From the NCBI GenBank assembly GCA_036346225.1, contig JARFIW010001215.1, forward strand, positions 6,028,501 to 6,092,500: a stretch of 64,000 bases of DNA, written 5' to 3'. A model generated the notes under the pieces. The model saw only the letters and a list, made by a program, of their open reading frames with translations, was not told the DNA's origin and searched no databases. Each line of letters starts with the position of its first letter. Position 1 is the first letter of the stretch. The translations under genes were made by a program, and so were the position numbers. Shown one piece after another: positions 23,520 through 35,194 of the stretch. This DNA is from Platerodrilus igneus (Eukaryota; Arthropoda; Insecta; Coleoptera; Lycidae).

Positions 23520-26044
23520 ATTTTCGTTAACATGTTAGTAACGGCATTACCAAAAGAAATACTAAAAAAGAACATTGAATTAATTTCATTAATAATACTG
23601 TCCCTCGGATATATCAGTTTTCCATATGAAATTGCATGACACTATAAATCTCAATTTCTGGAAATAACTTTAACAACAAATCCATAAAACATTTAAATAC
23701 CAATTTTTCGTTGGCCATTCCAACATTCATTAAGAATACTAAATTGTTACTCTTTTACCAACAATTAATTTCATTAATAAAGCTTACTTTTAAAATCAAT
23801 ATGTACTAATTCCGTCGCTAATTTAGTTCAATAAAATAATTACTTTTACTTTGCTTAATTTGTTATTATATAAATACCAACTATTTACAACTTTGTTTTA
23901 AAATTCACATATACATAGTTAAAAGGTATAAACATAAAAGCTCACACATTACCCACTGTTTTAATTAATTTCGCAAAAGGTTTTAAGATGTCCAGAATCA
24001 ATCAGTTTTACAATTTTCGTTCCCATCTTAACACAACAAAAACAAAATCCAAATTATTGGAGTAGTGAACTCTCCAAATTAATTCCTTTATGATCCATCG
24101 TAACGACGATACATACGTCAGGAGCACCACATTTCAGAGACTTCTACTTTTGTATTGAGTGTTTAACAACGGAGTGATTGCTTCATTTGCGATAAAGAAG
24201 CTGTTGAATGGCCTTTGACCTAAAATAATAAAATACTTATTTTAATGTGGTAGTTCAATATTTTTATAGATCTAACATTTGTGCTCAATCTAATTTTAGC
24301 GGAACGAACCGCCCACAAACATGAGTATGTTTATTTAAAATATGCATAAAACTTTGATATAAATTGATGACAAATATACAGTTTTTCTTTTTTTATTTGT
24401 ATGTAGTAGCTGTCACTTTTCAATTTATAGCCTGTAGTCAGCATTTCATGATTACTCTAAATCACATCAATTAAAGCCGCGAGATTCTAGTTTCAAAAGA
24501 AAAAATAAACAAACTAATCCCAAACTAGACGACGTCCTTTAACCGTAAATTCATTTCGACTATTAAACTTTACTCTATGACCGGTTTTATATTTATTTTA
24601 ATTATGTGATAATGTTATAAAAATAATCAACTCTAATCGACTTTTAATAAGCATAACGTAATATATTCTTGAAATCTTAGAACGCAATTTCTATTGTATA
24701 TGTTGCATCATACTCTTTTTTCGTGACTTTAGCCGTCTGAAGGTTGGCAGGAAATTTAATGTTTATGATCGTTTTCACAGCATTTGCAATTTAAGGTAAG
24801 TAGATTATAATTAAATTGGTTGTTGTAAAAATTGGGTTAGTCCACTGGTGCTAAATTTGAAAAAAGAAGGAATGAAAATGGTTTTGTAACCAGCGGTTGG
24901 TGTGTATCCTGGTAATTCTGGCTCCCTTCAATTATTCGAATATTTTCACTAAACATTACAAGTAAATCGAAAACAATGTCTTTTGGAGAATTCTTCATGG
25001 TCTAACAGCACTAATTACTTCAAAACGTGTTTAGTGATGATACAAAATAGCTACTCGTGACTTTTATCATTTTTGAGTCTGTTGCAACGAACTTCAATTT
25101 AATGTTCCCTCTTAGGTTCAATATAAACATAATCAATCATTCACAATTATTTACAGGCAGTTCTTAATATACTCAAATGCCGTTACAGGGATCACTGATG
25201 ATAATTACTAACAATTTTTACCGTATGAATTTTATTCTAGACTTGATTATTATGTTATTTTATCTACTCACCGTAAATTTATTTACTCAGGCACTAACTG
25301 TTTTATCTCAATATATATAGACTTTAAACGTATTTGCTGTAATCACTTGAATAACAATTTAACTCATACTATGTGTGGATTAATACTTCGAACACCCTAA
25401 CCGTCGGATCGTATGGTTTATACATCAAACTATAATTACTCAGGAATTTTATAGATTTTAAATAATCACGATCAAATTACCTCTTTACTGTAACTGTTAC
25501 AGGGTTGGTTAAATTCAAAAAATGTATATTTAAGGAACAAGTAAAATGGCGATGAAATCCTTTATTATAATTTTTGGAAAACTCTCAATTTTTTGATTTT
25601 TTTAATGTTAGTATTATAGCTCAAACAAAAGGGAGACCACTTTCTTGAAGCATTTGTTACGTACTAAATTGACGTTACGTTTCTGAATTAATTTTACTCT
25701 ACAGCGGGCGGAGTGTCGTAATAGTAAATTAGTGCACCGGCTAGCTTTCAGTGGTGCGGGGTTGGTTCTATGAAAGCAAATATACTACGTTTAGGGCTAT
25801 ACAAATTTTAAACACTTCTACTAAATACTTTTACGTTTACCTTGAAGAGTTTTTAAACTGTCTTTGTTTACGTAAAGAATTTAAGCGTCCTGAAACGAAT
25901 CAACACAGATAAAGCCTACCCGGAAGGTGGGTGTTCTGCGTTACTATTTGAGCGGTTCCTTCTGCTTGATAGAGGCTTGACTACACCTTTCTCACCTACT
26001 ACTAATTTAGAATAAAGAAAGAACAAATCATCACTTTGCGTATC
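23520..26044. other. Unassigned AT-rich stretch
   Basis: No gene is seen. 24590-24760 is a diverged match to 4680-4870 (shared 'tgtacatgttgtatca'-like and 'gtttgtaggaag'-like blocks). A donor-like AAG|GTAAGT occurs at about 24793 with no coding sequence around it. Confidence 0.35.
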
Positions 26045-26232
26045 CATAAACTATATACTCCCTGTATATTTGTTGTGGTTTGTTTAGTATTTTTCTTAAT
26101 CTTCTTTGGGAACAAAAACCACTCAAAGTTTTTCATCTTTATCAATCATCTTTATGTACGTAAATAAAGATGACTTTAAAAATTTTGAGTGGTTTTATTC
26201 TCAAAGAAGATTAAAAAAACATAAACTATATA
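26045..26232. repeat. Foldback insertion flanked by a 13-bp direct repeat
   Basis: 'cataaactatata' occurs at 26045-26057 and 26220-26232. Between them, 26088-26142 and 26164-26223 are inverted copies (both contain 'ttaatcttctttg', 'accactcaaa' and 'atctttat' when read outside-in) separated by about 21 nt. The right half ends in TTAAAAAAA before the direct repeat, like the A-tail of a retro-insertion. Confidence 0.6.
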
Positions 26233-26930
26233 ATAAATAATTTTTAAAACAATAAATAACGACAAACAAGAACCATGATCTACTCCTAATTTGGCAAAGT
26301 ATACATTTAGCTAAAACAGGCTTAAGATTAACAATGTTACAACCTTGTCGAGAATTAACCCATGCAAATTTTACTTACTATTTTTGTGTTCTAACAACGG
26401 GTTTTTACTTAAGAGAATTCGACACAAGGCGTTTTAAATTTACATAAGCGTATACCAACGAGAATAGTCTTTTTTAATACAGAGCTACACATACTTACAT
26501 ATATTAACAGGCAATTCGGGTTAATTAATACAACGAACAGCATGTGGTGGTTAGAATCTGGATAACTAGGAATTCAATTGACTTACAGGATTTTGTTTAT
26601 ATATTCTCAGAGACTCCATAAAGATTTCGGAAAATATTTGTCACAGGTAAAATTTCAACCTGTTGCAGCCACTTTTCAACGATATCGGTGACCACATCCG
26701 CGTTCTTGGCGTCCGAAAACTTGTTTTTTTCACTACCAGCCCGGGATTTGAATACCATTATGTTAATTTCACGTACCAACGTCGTTCTACACTGCGAAGG
26801 AGTACGAGAGTTTGCTGTCTGCTGTCTAATAAGGTTCTGATCCCTTTTTTTACTACCTGGGGGTTTTTATAAGTTTTTCAGCCCAGTATAATTACATCCT
26901 ACTTTAATGTTAGCTTTAAGTACCGCGCTA
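26233..26930. other. Unassigned AT-rich stretch
   Basis: No gene or repeat recognised. The 60-70 residue frames here show no family motifs. Confidence 0.3.
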
Positions 26931-28415
26931 GCTAATTGACTACACCATAGCGGAATTAATGTCTGTAGACGACGTTTTGCATCTCAAAGGACTTTATCTG
27001 TTGGACAAGTATTACGAACAGCTCTGTAATGCTTAGTAGGCGTACCATCTTGATACCAACGGTTTCGAATCAAGCAATAGTTCCACAGGGAATTTTAACA
27101 ATTGTTTAATCTAGTTAAAGTTTCCGTCTAATATTCTTCTCCATTATAAAATCATATTTATTGAACCGAACAACCACCTCTAGGTCTTTATAAATATTTA
27201 TGGTTCCGGGTTGGGACCGTATCATTTTATAACCTAAGGTTGTAAAATGACACGGTCCCAACCCGGAACCATAAATATTTATAATGACTCCGGCCGTGAA
27301 AGCCTCCGACAATATCACCTCTAGGTCTTATTACTACTCTTGTACCACATTCTTATCTCTAACACAGACACTCTTGTCTACAATGATGAGGTCACATGCT
27401 TTGTTCGTGGTAACTCCCGTCTCGAACTAGAATCCTACGCCAATACCCTAACTAAACAAGGCGAATTCTGGCCCCTCTTTAATAAACAACCCATCCTCCT
27501 TCCAAAACAAAAATACTACTTCTATAAGTTTTTCTACACATCCTAGAAACATTCCTTACCTTTTCCAATTCCGTCTCCTACCTGGGAATCCATATAGAAA
27601 TCCATCTACAGAAAATCTGTTCAAAAATCAAACTGATCCTTCTCAACATCTAACACTCTTTACCTAAATCAATTCAACTAACCCAACCCACAAGAAGACA
27701 TCTTCAATAACATCGTTATCCCTATGCAATAGATTCCTGGTACCCTTTTACAACCTCCCACTCAAGAAGAATACTTAATCCAATAATTCGACCATATCTT
27801 CTATACGTCTCCCGAGCATTCCGTACCATGTCCACTGCTTGTTGCCTTTCACACATTACTAAATATCCCACCAATAGAATTGCAACTAAACTTCGTCTTA
27901 CAAATCCGTAACATAAATTCCATCGATCTATTCAACTACATAACAAAACCCTCTTTCTTACCATATACCACATCATCCCTGCCACCTAAATAAAATCCCG
28001 CATCCATAACTCCTTACTCCACGAGTGGCAAGCATTTTGGTCTAACTTCAACACTGGTATCTGCCCCGACATCACTAATATCCTCACACACAAACGACAT
28101 TCCACAAGAACTACTATCCAATTCCTTACCGGCCATGGCAAATTCCGATATAAGCTACACTCCTTCAATCTTATCCCTTCGCCATTCTGTTCGTGTAACC
28201 CCCAAAACGCACTTGAAACCCCTGATCACATACTTCATCATTGTTCTAACTTAACCCTTCTCCAAAACAACTTCAAGAGCACAATAGACCTAGATCGCTA
28301 CTTTCCACTTCCTGAACTAACTTACCTCATTACAAACTTTCCCCTACCATTGAATCAATTTCTTCATCAAATCCTAGAAAACAAACCACCTATTGCATCT
28401 TCATTCCCCTAACCT
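26930..28415 (+). pseudogene. Decayed LINE RT and C-terminal Cys/His domain, split by a foldback
   Basis: In order on +: VLHLKGLYLLDKYYEQL near 26985, NQAIVPQGIL near 27075 (RT motif like GVPQGS), a 127-bp insertion (27189-27315), then LVYNDEVTCFVRGNSRLELE at about 27370, where the catalytic YADD has become YNDE. Later come FLTGHGKFRYKLHSFNL and CSCNPQNALETPDHILHHC at 28125-28250, the C-terminal Cys/His motif of R1/I-type elements, ending near 28410. Spacing between the two RT motifs is right (about 46 codons) only if the insertion is subtracted. Multiple stops and frameshifts. Confidence 0.6.
27189..27329 (+). mobile_element. 127-bp foldback retro-insertion with 14-bp target duplication
   Basis: CACCTCTAGGTCTT occurs at 27175-27188 and 27316-27329. 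The insert starts with a 47-bp arm (27189-27235), one spacer base, and the inverted arm (27237-27283) with two mismatches, then a single-copy tail TGACTCCGGCCGTGAAAGCC... to 27315. The tail resembles the 3' end seen on many insect LINE copies (from memory, not checked). It sits inside the RT of the LINE at 26930-28415. Confidence 0.7.
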
Positions 28416-28617
28416 GTTGTCTACAAAGGCGAAGAACTGCATCTGAGTAAGAAACAAACCACCCACCCACAACATTAACAATTGACGTATAACGTCCAGA
28501 AAAACAAGTCGAGATTTAGCCTCCCACCACTCAAATGATTTTTATTTATATATTTTTTATTAATTATATTAGAATGTACAGGATAGGATGGGCATAAGGC
28601 CAAAGTATTGCTTCAGA

Positions 28618-28690
28618 CACGCGCGCACACACGCGCGCTAGCGCATGCACTCACGCACGTACGCACGCACGCACGCACATACACTCACAC
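28618..28690. repeat. Alternating purine-pyrimidine (CA/CG) tract
   Basis: 'acgcgcgcacacacgcgcgc' followed by repeated GCAC/CGCA to 'acactcacac'. This composition is prone to Z-DNA. It separates two decayed LINEs of opposite orientation. Confidence 0.6.
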
Positions 28691-28739
28691 GTCTTAGAGT
28701 ATCATATTTGCTTTTATAGATCCTACCAAGTTCCACTGA

Positions 28740-29850
28740 AAGCCAGTTGGTACATAATTGTTACGTCACGCCGCCCCTGTAGAATTAAAAAAAGGTATCG
28801 TTCATCCAGCACGTAATATGTTTGGAATACTGAACTTATTCTATTGTTGCACCTATTGATGATTAGTTTTCCTCGCAGAAATCACAATTCGGCTGCCTAT
28901 CCCTTCACAATAACTGCATTGAAGTTGGCCTTGTATGTTTCAGCCTTAGCCTGGTAACAACTGTTTTCTCTCTTCTGGTCAACAAGGATGCGCTTAATTT
29001 CATTTGCGTTATCCTGTTTGGATTAAATACCAAGTCATTTGGGGAAATTCTTTTACTCCGCCATACTGGGTTTATGATCTCAGCAACATGTCCTTTATAT
29101 CAGCGGGCGGCATGCGTGTGTCCTCAGCTTTGTAAACGGATTTACTTGCTGCATCGTTCTTTTCTATGCCCATGTGACCAGGTACCCGAATAAATGACCA
29201 GTAGGTCAATTATTCTAAGCCAATGATTAGTCGCCAGTATCTGCTATATCATTGGATTTGAAGCGTATCTATTCCTAAATGCAGTTAGTTCACAAAGTGA
29301 ATTCGAGCGGATGGCCACAATTACATTTTTATTAAGTTAGCTTAGTCTAAGCACCTGTCAGATTGCATATAACTCAGCTGTAAAAATAGTTGCGGGTTTG
29401 GGTAGACTTCAAGGGTACGAAATTGTGCTTCTATTTGTAAAAATAAGCAAGGCATTCAGATATTCATTAAGAAGTGACTCAAATGTAGTAGTAAGTGGTT
29501 CTTTTGCAAACGTGCCTTTGACAAAAACTGAAGTCTATTCAAATCTTTGCTTGAGTTAATGTCCATGGTGGCACTTCTTCATGTAATAGAGGAAGAGTGG
29601 GGTACAACTCAAAATTATATGCTCTACGCAAATTAGTGAGCCTTGTTACCTAAGGTCTTGTTATAGTTGGCCTGTCATCAAATATAATATCCTGCAATAT
29701 ATTGCTCATACAGGATTTTTCGATTTGGGTGGTCAATAAGCAATCACTCTTATGCTGTACTTTATTGGCAGTTTGCCCTTCTGTGATTTGATGGTGGATC
29801 TTCCGATTTTTGGCGCTTCGGCGTTACTGTGTTATAAACAATAAGTTGCT
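28740..29850 (-). pseudogene. Jockey-like LINE RNase H and C-terminal fragment
   Basis: Minus-strand fragments in order: KPATIFTAELYAI (29350-29400, the RNase H Glu motif), IRVPGHMGIEKNDAASKSVY (about 29120-29190, the last catalytic region), TRLRLKHTRP...PNCDFCEEN (about 28870-28960, a Cys-containing tail). Upstream remnants (KGKLPIKYS, VPPWTL) reach about 29850. Many stops and frameshifts. Confidence 0.55.
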
Positions 29851-29977
29851 ACAATGACAGGTACAATGCAGTAGTATATTGCGTGTCCATGTAGAGGGCG
29901 TAATCGATTTCACGTGAATTTATAATCAATTTTATTTAAATCAATTAGAAGATGAACATGCCAAGGACTTAAACTAG

Positions 29978-31415
29978 GTTTATCTTTCGTCCACCTATAT
30001 AATTAAATTAAGGTAGGGCCAATTAATGAATCTCTACATTACGGCATTTTGTAAAACTGTAATACTAACCATATTGTTGTTCGTCTACATAAACAGGGAC
30101 GGTCTTGTTTGTATGCAAATTTAGATGTTGGAGTTAGTTGTATAACTACAACATAAAGACATAAGACAAAGGTAAAGATAGTATTTATACAGTACTACTC
30201 CACAGTTCTGCCAGATAAGATAGTTGCGCGTAGACTGATTATTGTGGTTGGATTTTTCACTTGTCAAAGCCACCACCATTCTTTGTTACGCGTTTTAATT
30301 GGTCAAATTTATTTTCAAGCCTGGGAAACACTTTATTTAACGTTCCATATTGACGGATTACAACATAATTCACCCGACATATTGCTGGGAACCGAAAACG
30401 GCGTTTATGTAATGCGTAATACCCTACTTAATTATACAAAAATCACCTACGACCAATTATCAACTAGAGTCCTTGTGCAGCCAATTGAAACGTAACAACT
30501 GCACTGGTGCGTAAATCACCTAGGATCAACCTTAAACCTAGGAAGATCACTGGATCGCTACATCACCGGTTTATAATACACCGCTCCACACACATATTTA
30601 ATGATAAGAGAATTCTAGCGGCGCTTGTTAACCACAATTACTTTGCTTTTTCACACGTCCTTTTTGGTCGAAAAATGTAATGTCCGTTCCACGACCCGAG
30701 CGAACTGTCTTTACCACAAAATTACACGATAATAGAATTATTAATAAAAAACTCCCAAGATAATTCACACAATTATTTTTAAAATTAGAACAGATAATTA
30801 TAAAAAATCCCCTAAAATTAATTATTATTAATATAATTTTGTAAAGTGCTTTTTGGAGCGTATCAGTTGTTACGCTTCAATTGGCTCCACACACGTCTAG
30901 TTTAATAATTAATCGTAGAGGATTTTTTGTATAATTAAGTATTTACGCATAAGAATGTGATCTTGGGTTCCCAACAATATCTGAAACGTTTTTTAGAATT
31001 AGTTTTAATTATGTGTAGACGTTTTCCCACGATTTGAAATAATGTGTTATTATTTCGAGCACGTAACGAGGAACAGTTGTGATTTGATAAGTGAAAAAGT
31101 CAGTCGCCATGAACATTCTTCACTGTTTTATCTGACAGATGTGCGGAGTATAGTTGTATAAATAGAGGTCGAGTTTACACATTGGGTCCCTATACCTTTT
31201 CTAGTATCGTATCTTTACTCTTGTCTTTGTCTAGTTCCTTTGTATTATATGTAAACAACGAACTTCGCTAGCCAAATTTGCATATAGAAAAGATTTAGAT
31301 ACTCTATCCTGTGTATGAAGACGAACAACAAATACGTAGTATCCAGCTTGCCAAATGCCGTCATACAAGGATTCATTAATTGACCCTACCTAAATTTAAG
31401 TATTTAGATGGACAA
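29978..31415. repeat. Large inverted repeat, arms about 530 bp, spacer about 350 bp
   Basis: 29978-30510 and 30860-31415 are diverged inverted copies. Shared blocks, read outside-in, are 'AGGTAGGGYCAATTAATGAA', 'TTGTTGTTCGTCT', 'TATGCAAATTT', and an inner 'GTTACGYTTCAATTGGCT'. Both arms contain TATAAATA pointing outward (31158 on +; about 30190 on -). The 83-residue frame at 30244-30495 lies in one arm and is not conserved in the other. Confidence 0.6.
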
Positions 31416-31986
31416 CAGGTATTGTAAAAGTTATACAATATTCTAACGCCCTCCGTACGGGCAAGCGATAGGACATTCTATAACACGTGCCTTATTTACT
31501 ATTTAACCACATGTGTTTTGTCGATTTTGTTTTGTATTTTGCGTTAAAAGGTTTATGTAAGAAACAAATCTACAAAACGTTCCGTTATATAACAAAATAT
31601 ATCCTGTAATGCTGGGGTGGTTGCCCAACAGAAAACTTGGCCGACACGTCAGTGACGTCATTTTGGAATGGTTTATTGTGTTGTACCTGTCATTGTCATA
31701 ACTATCATTTGTAACATAATCTAGATTTAAAAATACAATAAATACTTCTTTTTCTTCCTATTTGTATGTATCTGATGTTGGTACGCATTTCTGGAACGTA
31801 CTATCATGCAGTGGCTATAAATCGAGGCTGCTGTGTGTACTAGTAAATAAATTTATAATATAAGGTTTTATTCAATATAGAACTTAGCACAAAACGTTTA
31901 GAATAAACAGGAATTATGACATACAAAAGATGGTTAACTTAATGAAGCATCGTCTGGTCTAGTAAGTTTAGGTTAGTAATACTTCA
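31416..31986 (-). repeat. 3' LTR (proximal part) of the gypsy element
   Basis: Starts TGAAGTATTACTAACC at 31986, directly after the polypurine tract, and matches 39273-39080 for about 190 bp (CTTACTAGACC, GATGCTTMATTAA, TTCTATATTG). Where it ends is unclear because the large inverted repeat begins near 31415. Confidence 0.6.
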
Positions 31987-32030
31987 TTCACCCCGCTTAA
32001 GAAGTAGTCACCATGCCATACCGGAGGACG

Positions 32031-32552
32031 TCATCCTCTCGACGAACTTCTAGTACTACCATTATTAGTCGGAGGCTTGCCTTCTTCGGGCGAGTTAGGG
32101 ACGTACACTGGAGGATTCGGTGGAACAGTTTTAGGTTTCTCGTTTCCTAGAATATCTGAGGGTACGTCCTTTACTTCGGGTTCAAGTACTACAGGCTCTA
32201 AGTCGATGGGGGCTAGGTGCCTAGTAGACACTGTAGATTCCTTTCCGTCTGCAAGCCTGCAAGCCGTCTGCGCGTAATCAGGGTTACATTCAATCAGCGT
32301 TACCTCATCGACCAATGGATCATATTTGCTATTCCGCACAAAACTTCTCATTACGACTTTACCGGGACAGCTCAACCACGCAGGAAGCGGCTGTCCATTG
32401 GGAGTTCGCTTAAGGAAGTTGAAGAAGTGTTCATGTGGGGTAGCATTAGTAGTGGTTAGTGCGTTGCAAAGATCGCATGAAGTGAAGAACATTGTAGAAG
32501 ACAATTTCCCATTTCTAGACCTTAACGCTAGACATACCGTAGACCATATCAC
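32031..32552 (-). pseudogene. Gypsy integrase C-terminus and tail
   Basis: 173-residue open frame. TPNGQPLPAWLSCPGKVVMR then VDEVTLIECNPDYAQTACRL then VSTRHLAPID is the C-terminal barrel-like region of gypsy integrases. It is followed by an acidic Pro-rich linker and a near-terminal RPPVWHGDYF-like segment just beyond this frame at 32010-32030. Frame separated from the catalytic core by stops. Confidence 0.65.
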
Positions 32553-32599
32553 GCCTTGTACTTCTAAGTCCGCCCATTTCCACGAGTATTATATGGCGT

Positions 32600-33133
32600 C
32601 GTACGACTGGTAGCGACTTGTTATGAGGAAAGGTAGGCCTTTAGCACTTGTGACATGAAATTAGCGCCTTGATCACTATGAATGTAGGCCGGCATGCCGA
32701 ATATAGTAAAAAGTTTACTGAGCTTCTCAATTACTGTGTTGTTGCTCATGTCAACTCAAGGAAAGGTAAAAGGAAAACGTAAAAATTCATTTATTACGGT
32801 TAGCATATAACGATTTTTGGTGAACGAAGCTAGAGGACCCTTGAAATCCACGCTTAATCTTTCGAACGGCGACGTGGCTTTCATCAGTTTTCCTTCGTTC
32901 CTGTGAAATTTTGGTTTTATTTCAGCGCATACTCTCCACGACGATGTTGCGTTCCTTACTTTTTCTATGGAGTAAGGCATGTTTTTGGTGCGCAACCAAT
33001 GAAAAAATCGAGTAACGACAGGGTGACAAAGCGAGTCGTGAATGCCCTTCAATTTGGTAAGATCCGATATTATAGTAGCCGAATAGCGCGTCAGCTGAAA
33101 CATTTTTTTCTCCCGCACGGTATCGGATGTCAT
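32600..33133 (-). pseudogene. Gypsy integrase zinc domain and start of core
   Basis: An H-x-H type zinc region (GIHDSLCHPVVTRFFHWLRT) is followed by a degenerate CxxC (VCAEIKP), then PFERLSVDFKGPL, holding the first catalytic Asp of the D,D35E core, and NRYMLTVINEF (usually VDEF; the second Asp is Asn here). The frame ends near 32756 and traces of the core continue to about 32600. Confidence 0.65.
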
Positions 33134-33139
33134 AACTAA

Positions 33140-33560
33140 AACAGGCGAGTTCTAGCTTCTATCGCAATATTTTTTCATTCTTTATCTTTCCATAGTGTTT
33201 AACATCAAACATGAATCTGACCGACGTTGGGTAATGAGAGTGAAATGTCGGCCCATTAAGAACTGCCTTCACTTACGTACCGCCACGACTATTGCATAGG
33301 CCTCTTTCTCTACCGAAGAGCCGCGCTTCTACTATCGTTAAGGGGTCTGGAAAAGAACACCACAGGTTTACCACACTGAGATAAGGTAGCTGCTATGACC
33401 GTGTCTGCCTGTCCGTTTTTACGGTAAATGGAAGGGAAGAATCAAATGGAGTTGAACTAGATTTTGCTATTTCTAGTTTTAGGTTATTGTAAACACATCG
33501 CTTCCGAATTAAGTGGGAAAGAATCCGCACAAACCAACGGTATGATCTTTCTAGAGAATT
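33140..33560 (-). pseudogene. Gypsy RNase H
   Basis: Frameshifted fragments on the minus strand: TVKTDxQADTVIAATLSQ, GKPVVFFSRPLNDSR, EAYAIVVAVRKWR and TLITQRRSDSCLM. They fall in the order of gypsy RNase H motifs (TDAS, E, DQRS). Stops interrupt all of them. Confidence 0.55.
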
Positions 33561-33564
33561 GGGG

Positions 33565-33845
33565 GATCTATCTGGAGTAGTGAGCCAACATTGCTACAGC
33601 TCTTTTTAAAGACAGGCGGTCTTCCGGGAGTGGCAAGTCTAACAATGGTTCTAGTCTGTCAGGGTCAGGTTTAATAACCTGATACGAAATCAAATAGCAA
33701 AGAAGATTGATACTTGTTAACGAGTACTTGCTTTTGTCTTCGTTTTTGGCAAAACCATACTTTGTTATAGCAGCTTTGAATCGCGCTAGATTGTCGTTAT
33801 GCACGTCTAGTGTATTACCACATACTGTAGCGTGATAGATGTAAG
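33565..33845 (-). pseudogene. Gypsy RT, catalytic box and thumb
   Basis: Minus strand: AYIYHATVCGNTLDVHN then RFKAAITKYGFAKNEDKSKY then LCYLISYQVIKPDPDRLEPL then LKRAVAMLAHYSR. The YxDD catalytic box of the family is YIYH here, so both Asp are lost. The frame meets the solo LTR at 33850 on its upstream side. Confidence 0.7.
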
Positions 33846-33849
33846 CATA

Positions 33850-35190
33850 TGTTACGTACATTGACGGAGCCTACAACCAAAGACCAAAAAGAAACCGTAT
33901 TACCGGGCTCAATCGGCGAAGTGGGCGAGTTATTGTACAGATAAACCTGTAAAGGCGAGCCCGAAATAAAATAGAGAAAGAAAAATTATACACTCGCGCA
34001 TTCATACTCAACACAAAGTATACCACCAAGAAGAAACCTATAATTTAAAAAAAAATATGTACAATAGCACATGAGTACCCAAACAAAATTAGCAATCCAT
34101 ACGTAAAAGTTACCCATATATACACAATGAACAGAAAACAGTTTTGAAATAGCGAGCTGTCGTTTTTAGGTATCTCCCCCTAAATTATTCAGCAACGAAA
34201 GAAAACCCAACACAAACCTAAAACCCACAGCTCTAAATGGTTATAACTATAAAATCAGTTATGCCACATTGGCAGTACAATGTCTTAATCTAATAAAAAT
34301 TTAAAACACAAAAAAAATCTACGGTAAACCAAGTTATAAATTACGATTTTATACAAATTCCCCAAAAACGAAATTAATAACTACTATCCCAATCTAACTA
34401 ATGATCACCCGATCACACGCATAACAATCATCTTTCTACTATCATTAAATTGTCCACCAGTAAAGCGGAAAGGTACTGCTTTCTACCAGTTTCGTGAGCA
34501 CATAGAAATAAAATATGGAACAACCACTCACCCTCGTAATTGTTGCCGTCTTTAATAATGGGGCAGAGGAGACGTGTGCTTGATCCCACCTTGGGGTGGT
34601 TCTCTTATCATAACCAGGGACGGCCATTTATCGTGGCTCTACGGCTACCGGAAAAAGCTAGAGCAATTACAATTAACGCTTAATTTAGTTTCGACGAAAA
34701 ATACAATTTTCTAAAAATTCTAAATACGCACCACGCCGCATTGCGTGTACGAAATCTTCATCAAGCACAACGGAACGGAAACAACCAAAAATATATTAAA
34801 TGCTTTCGTGTTGCTGTTCGAAAAGAGTGGATATTAATTTTGTTTAACTAGCGACCCGAGCTTAACGTAGTATTTTTATTCAGAATTAACCTGGAAAACC
34901 CGAGTTTATATCGGATAGCACGCGGCTTTAATTCAACGAATTCTTTTAATGGAAAACACACAAGAAGCAATTATCTGAAACTTGGAACACGTTATCGACT
35001 ATCTGAATATAGCGTAAACTTTACGTTAAGGAATTCTTAGAAAGGGTATTGATTATTAATTAGCAGAAAGATTTATCAAGTAAAATATACGGGATATTTA
35101 ATTTATCGAATAAAGTTTCGTTTTAGAAGCAAAGTGGATTTTAGTTGAAAATTATTAAAATTAATTTACGCTGAAAAAAGGAACGTAACA
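33850..35190 (-). mobile_element. Solo LTR inserted into the gypsy RT
   Basis: On the minus strand it starts TGTTACGTTCC (35190) and ends TACGTAACA (33850). CATA flanks both ends (33846-33849 and 35191-35194). Length 1341 bp, close to the tandem-array LTRs (1309-1363), and the first 35 bases resemble them (TGTTACGTT..TTTTCAGCRTAAATTAATT). No internal region remains, so two LTRs have recombined. Confidence 0.75.
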
Positions 35191-35194
35191 CATA

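Noticed and set aside
30244..30495. 83-residue gene
   Set aside because: It lies in one arm of a large inverted repeat and the frame is not kept in the other arm.
32077..32613. Plus-strand frames of 66-95 residues
   Set aside because: Antisense shadows of the gypsy integrase region on the minus strand.
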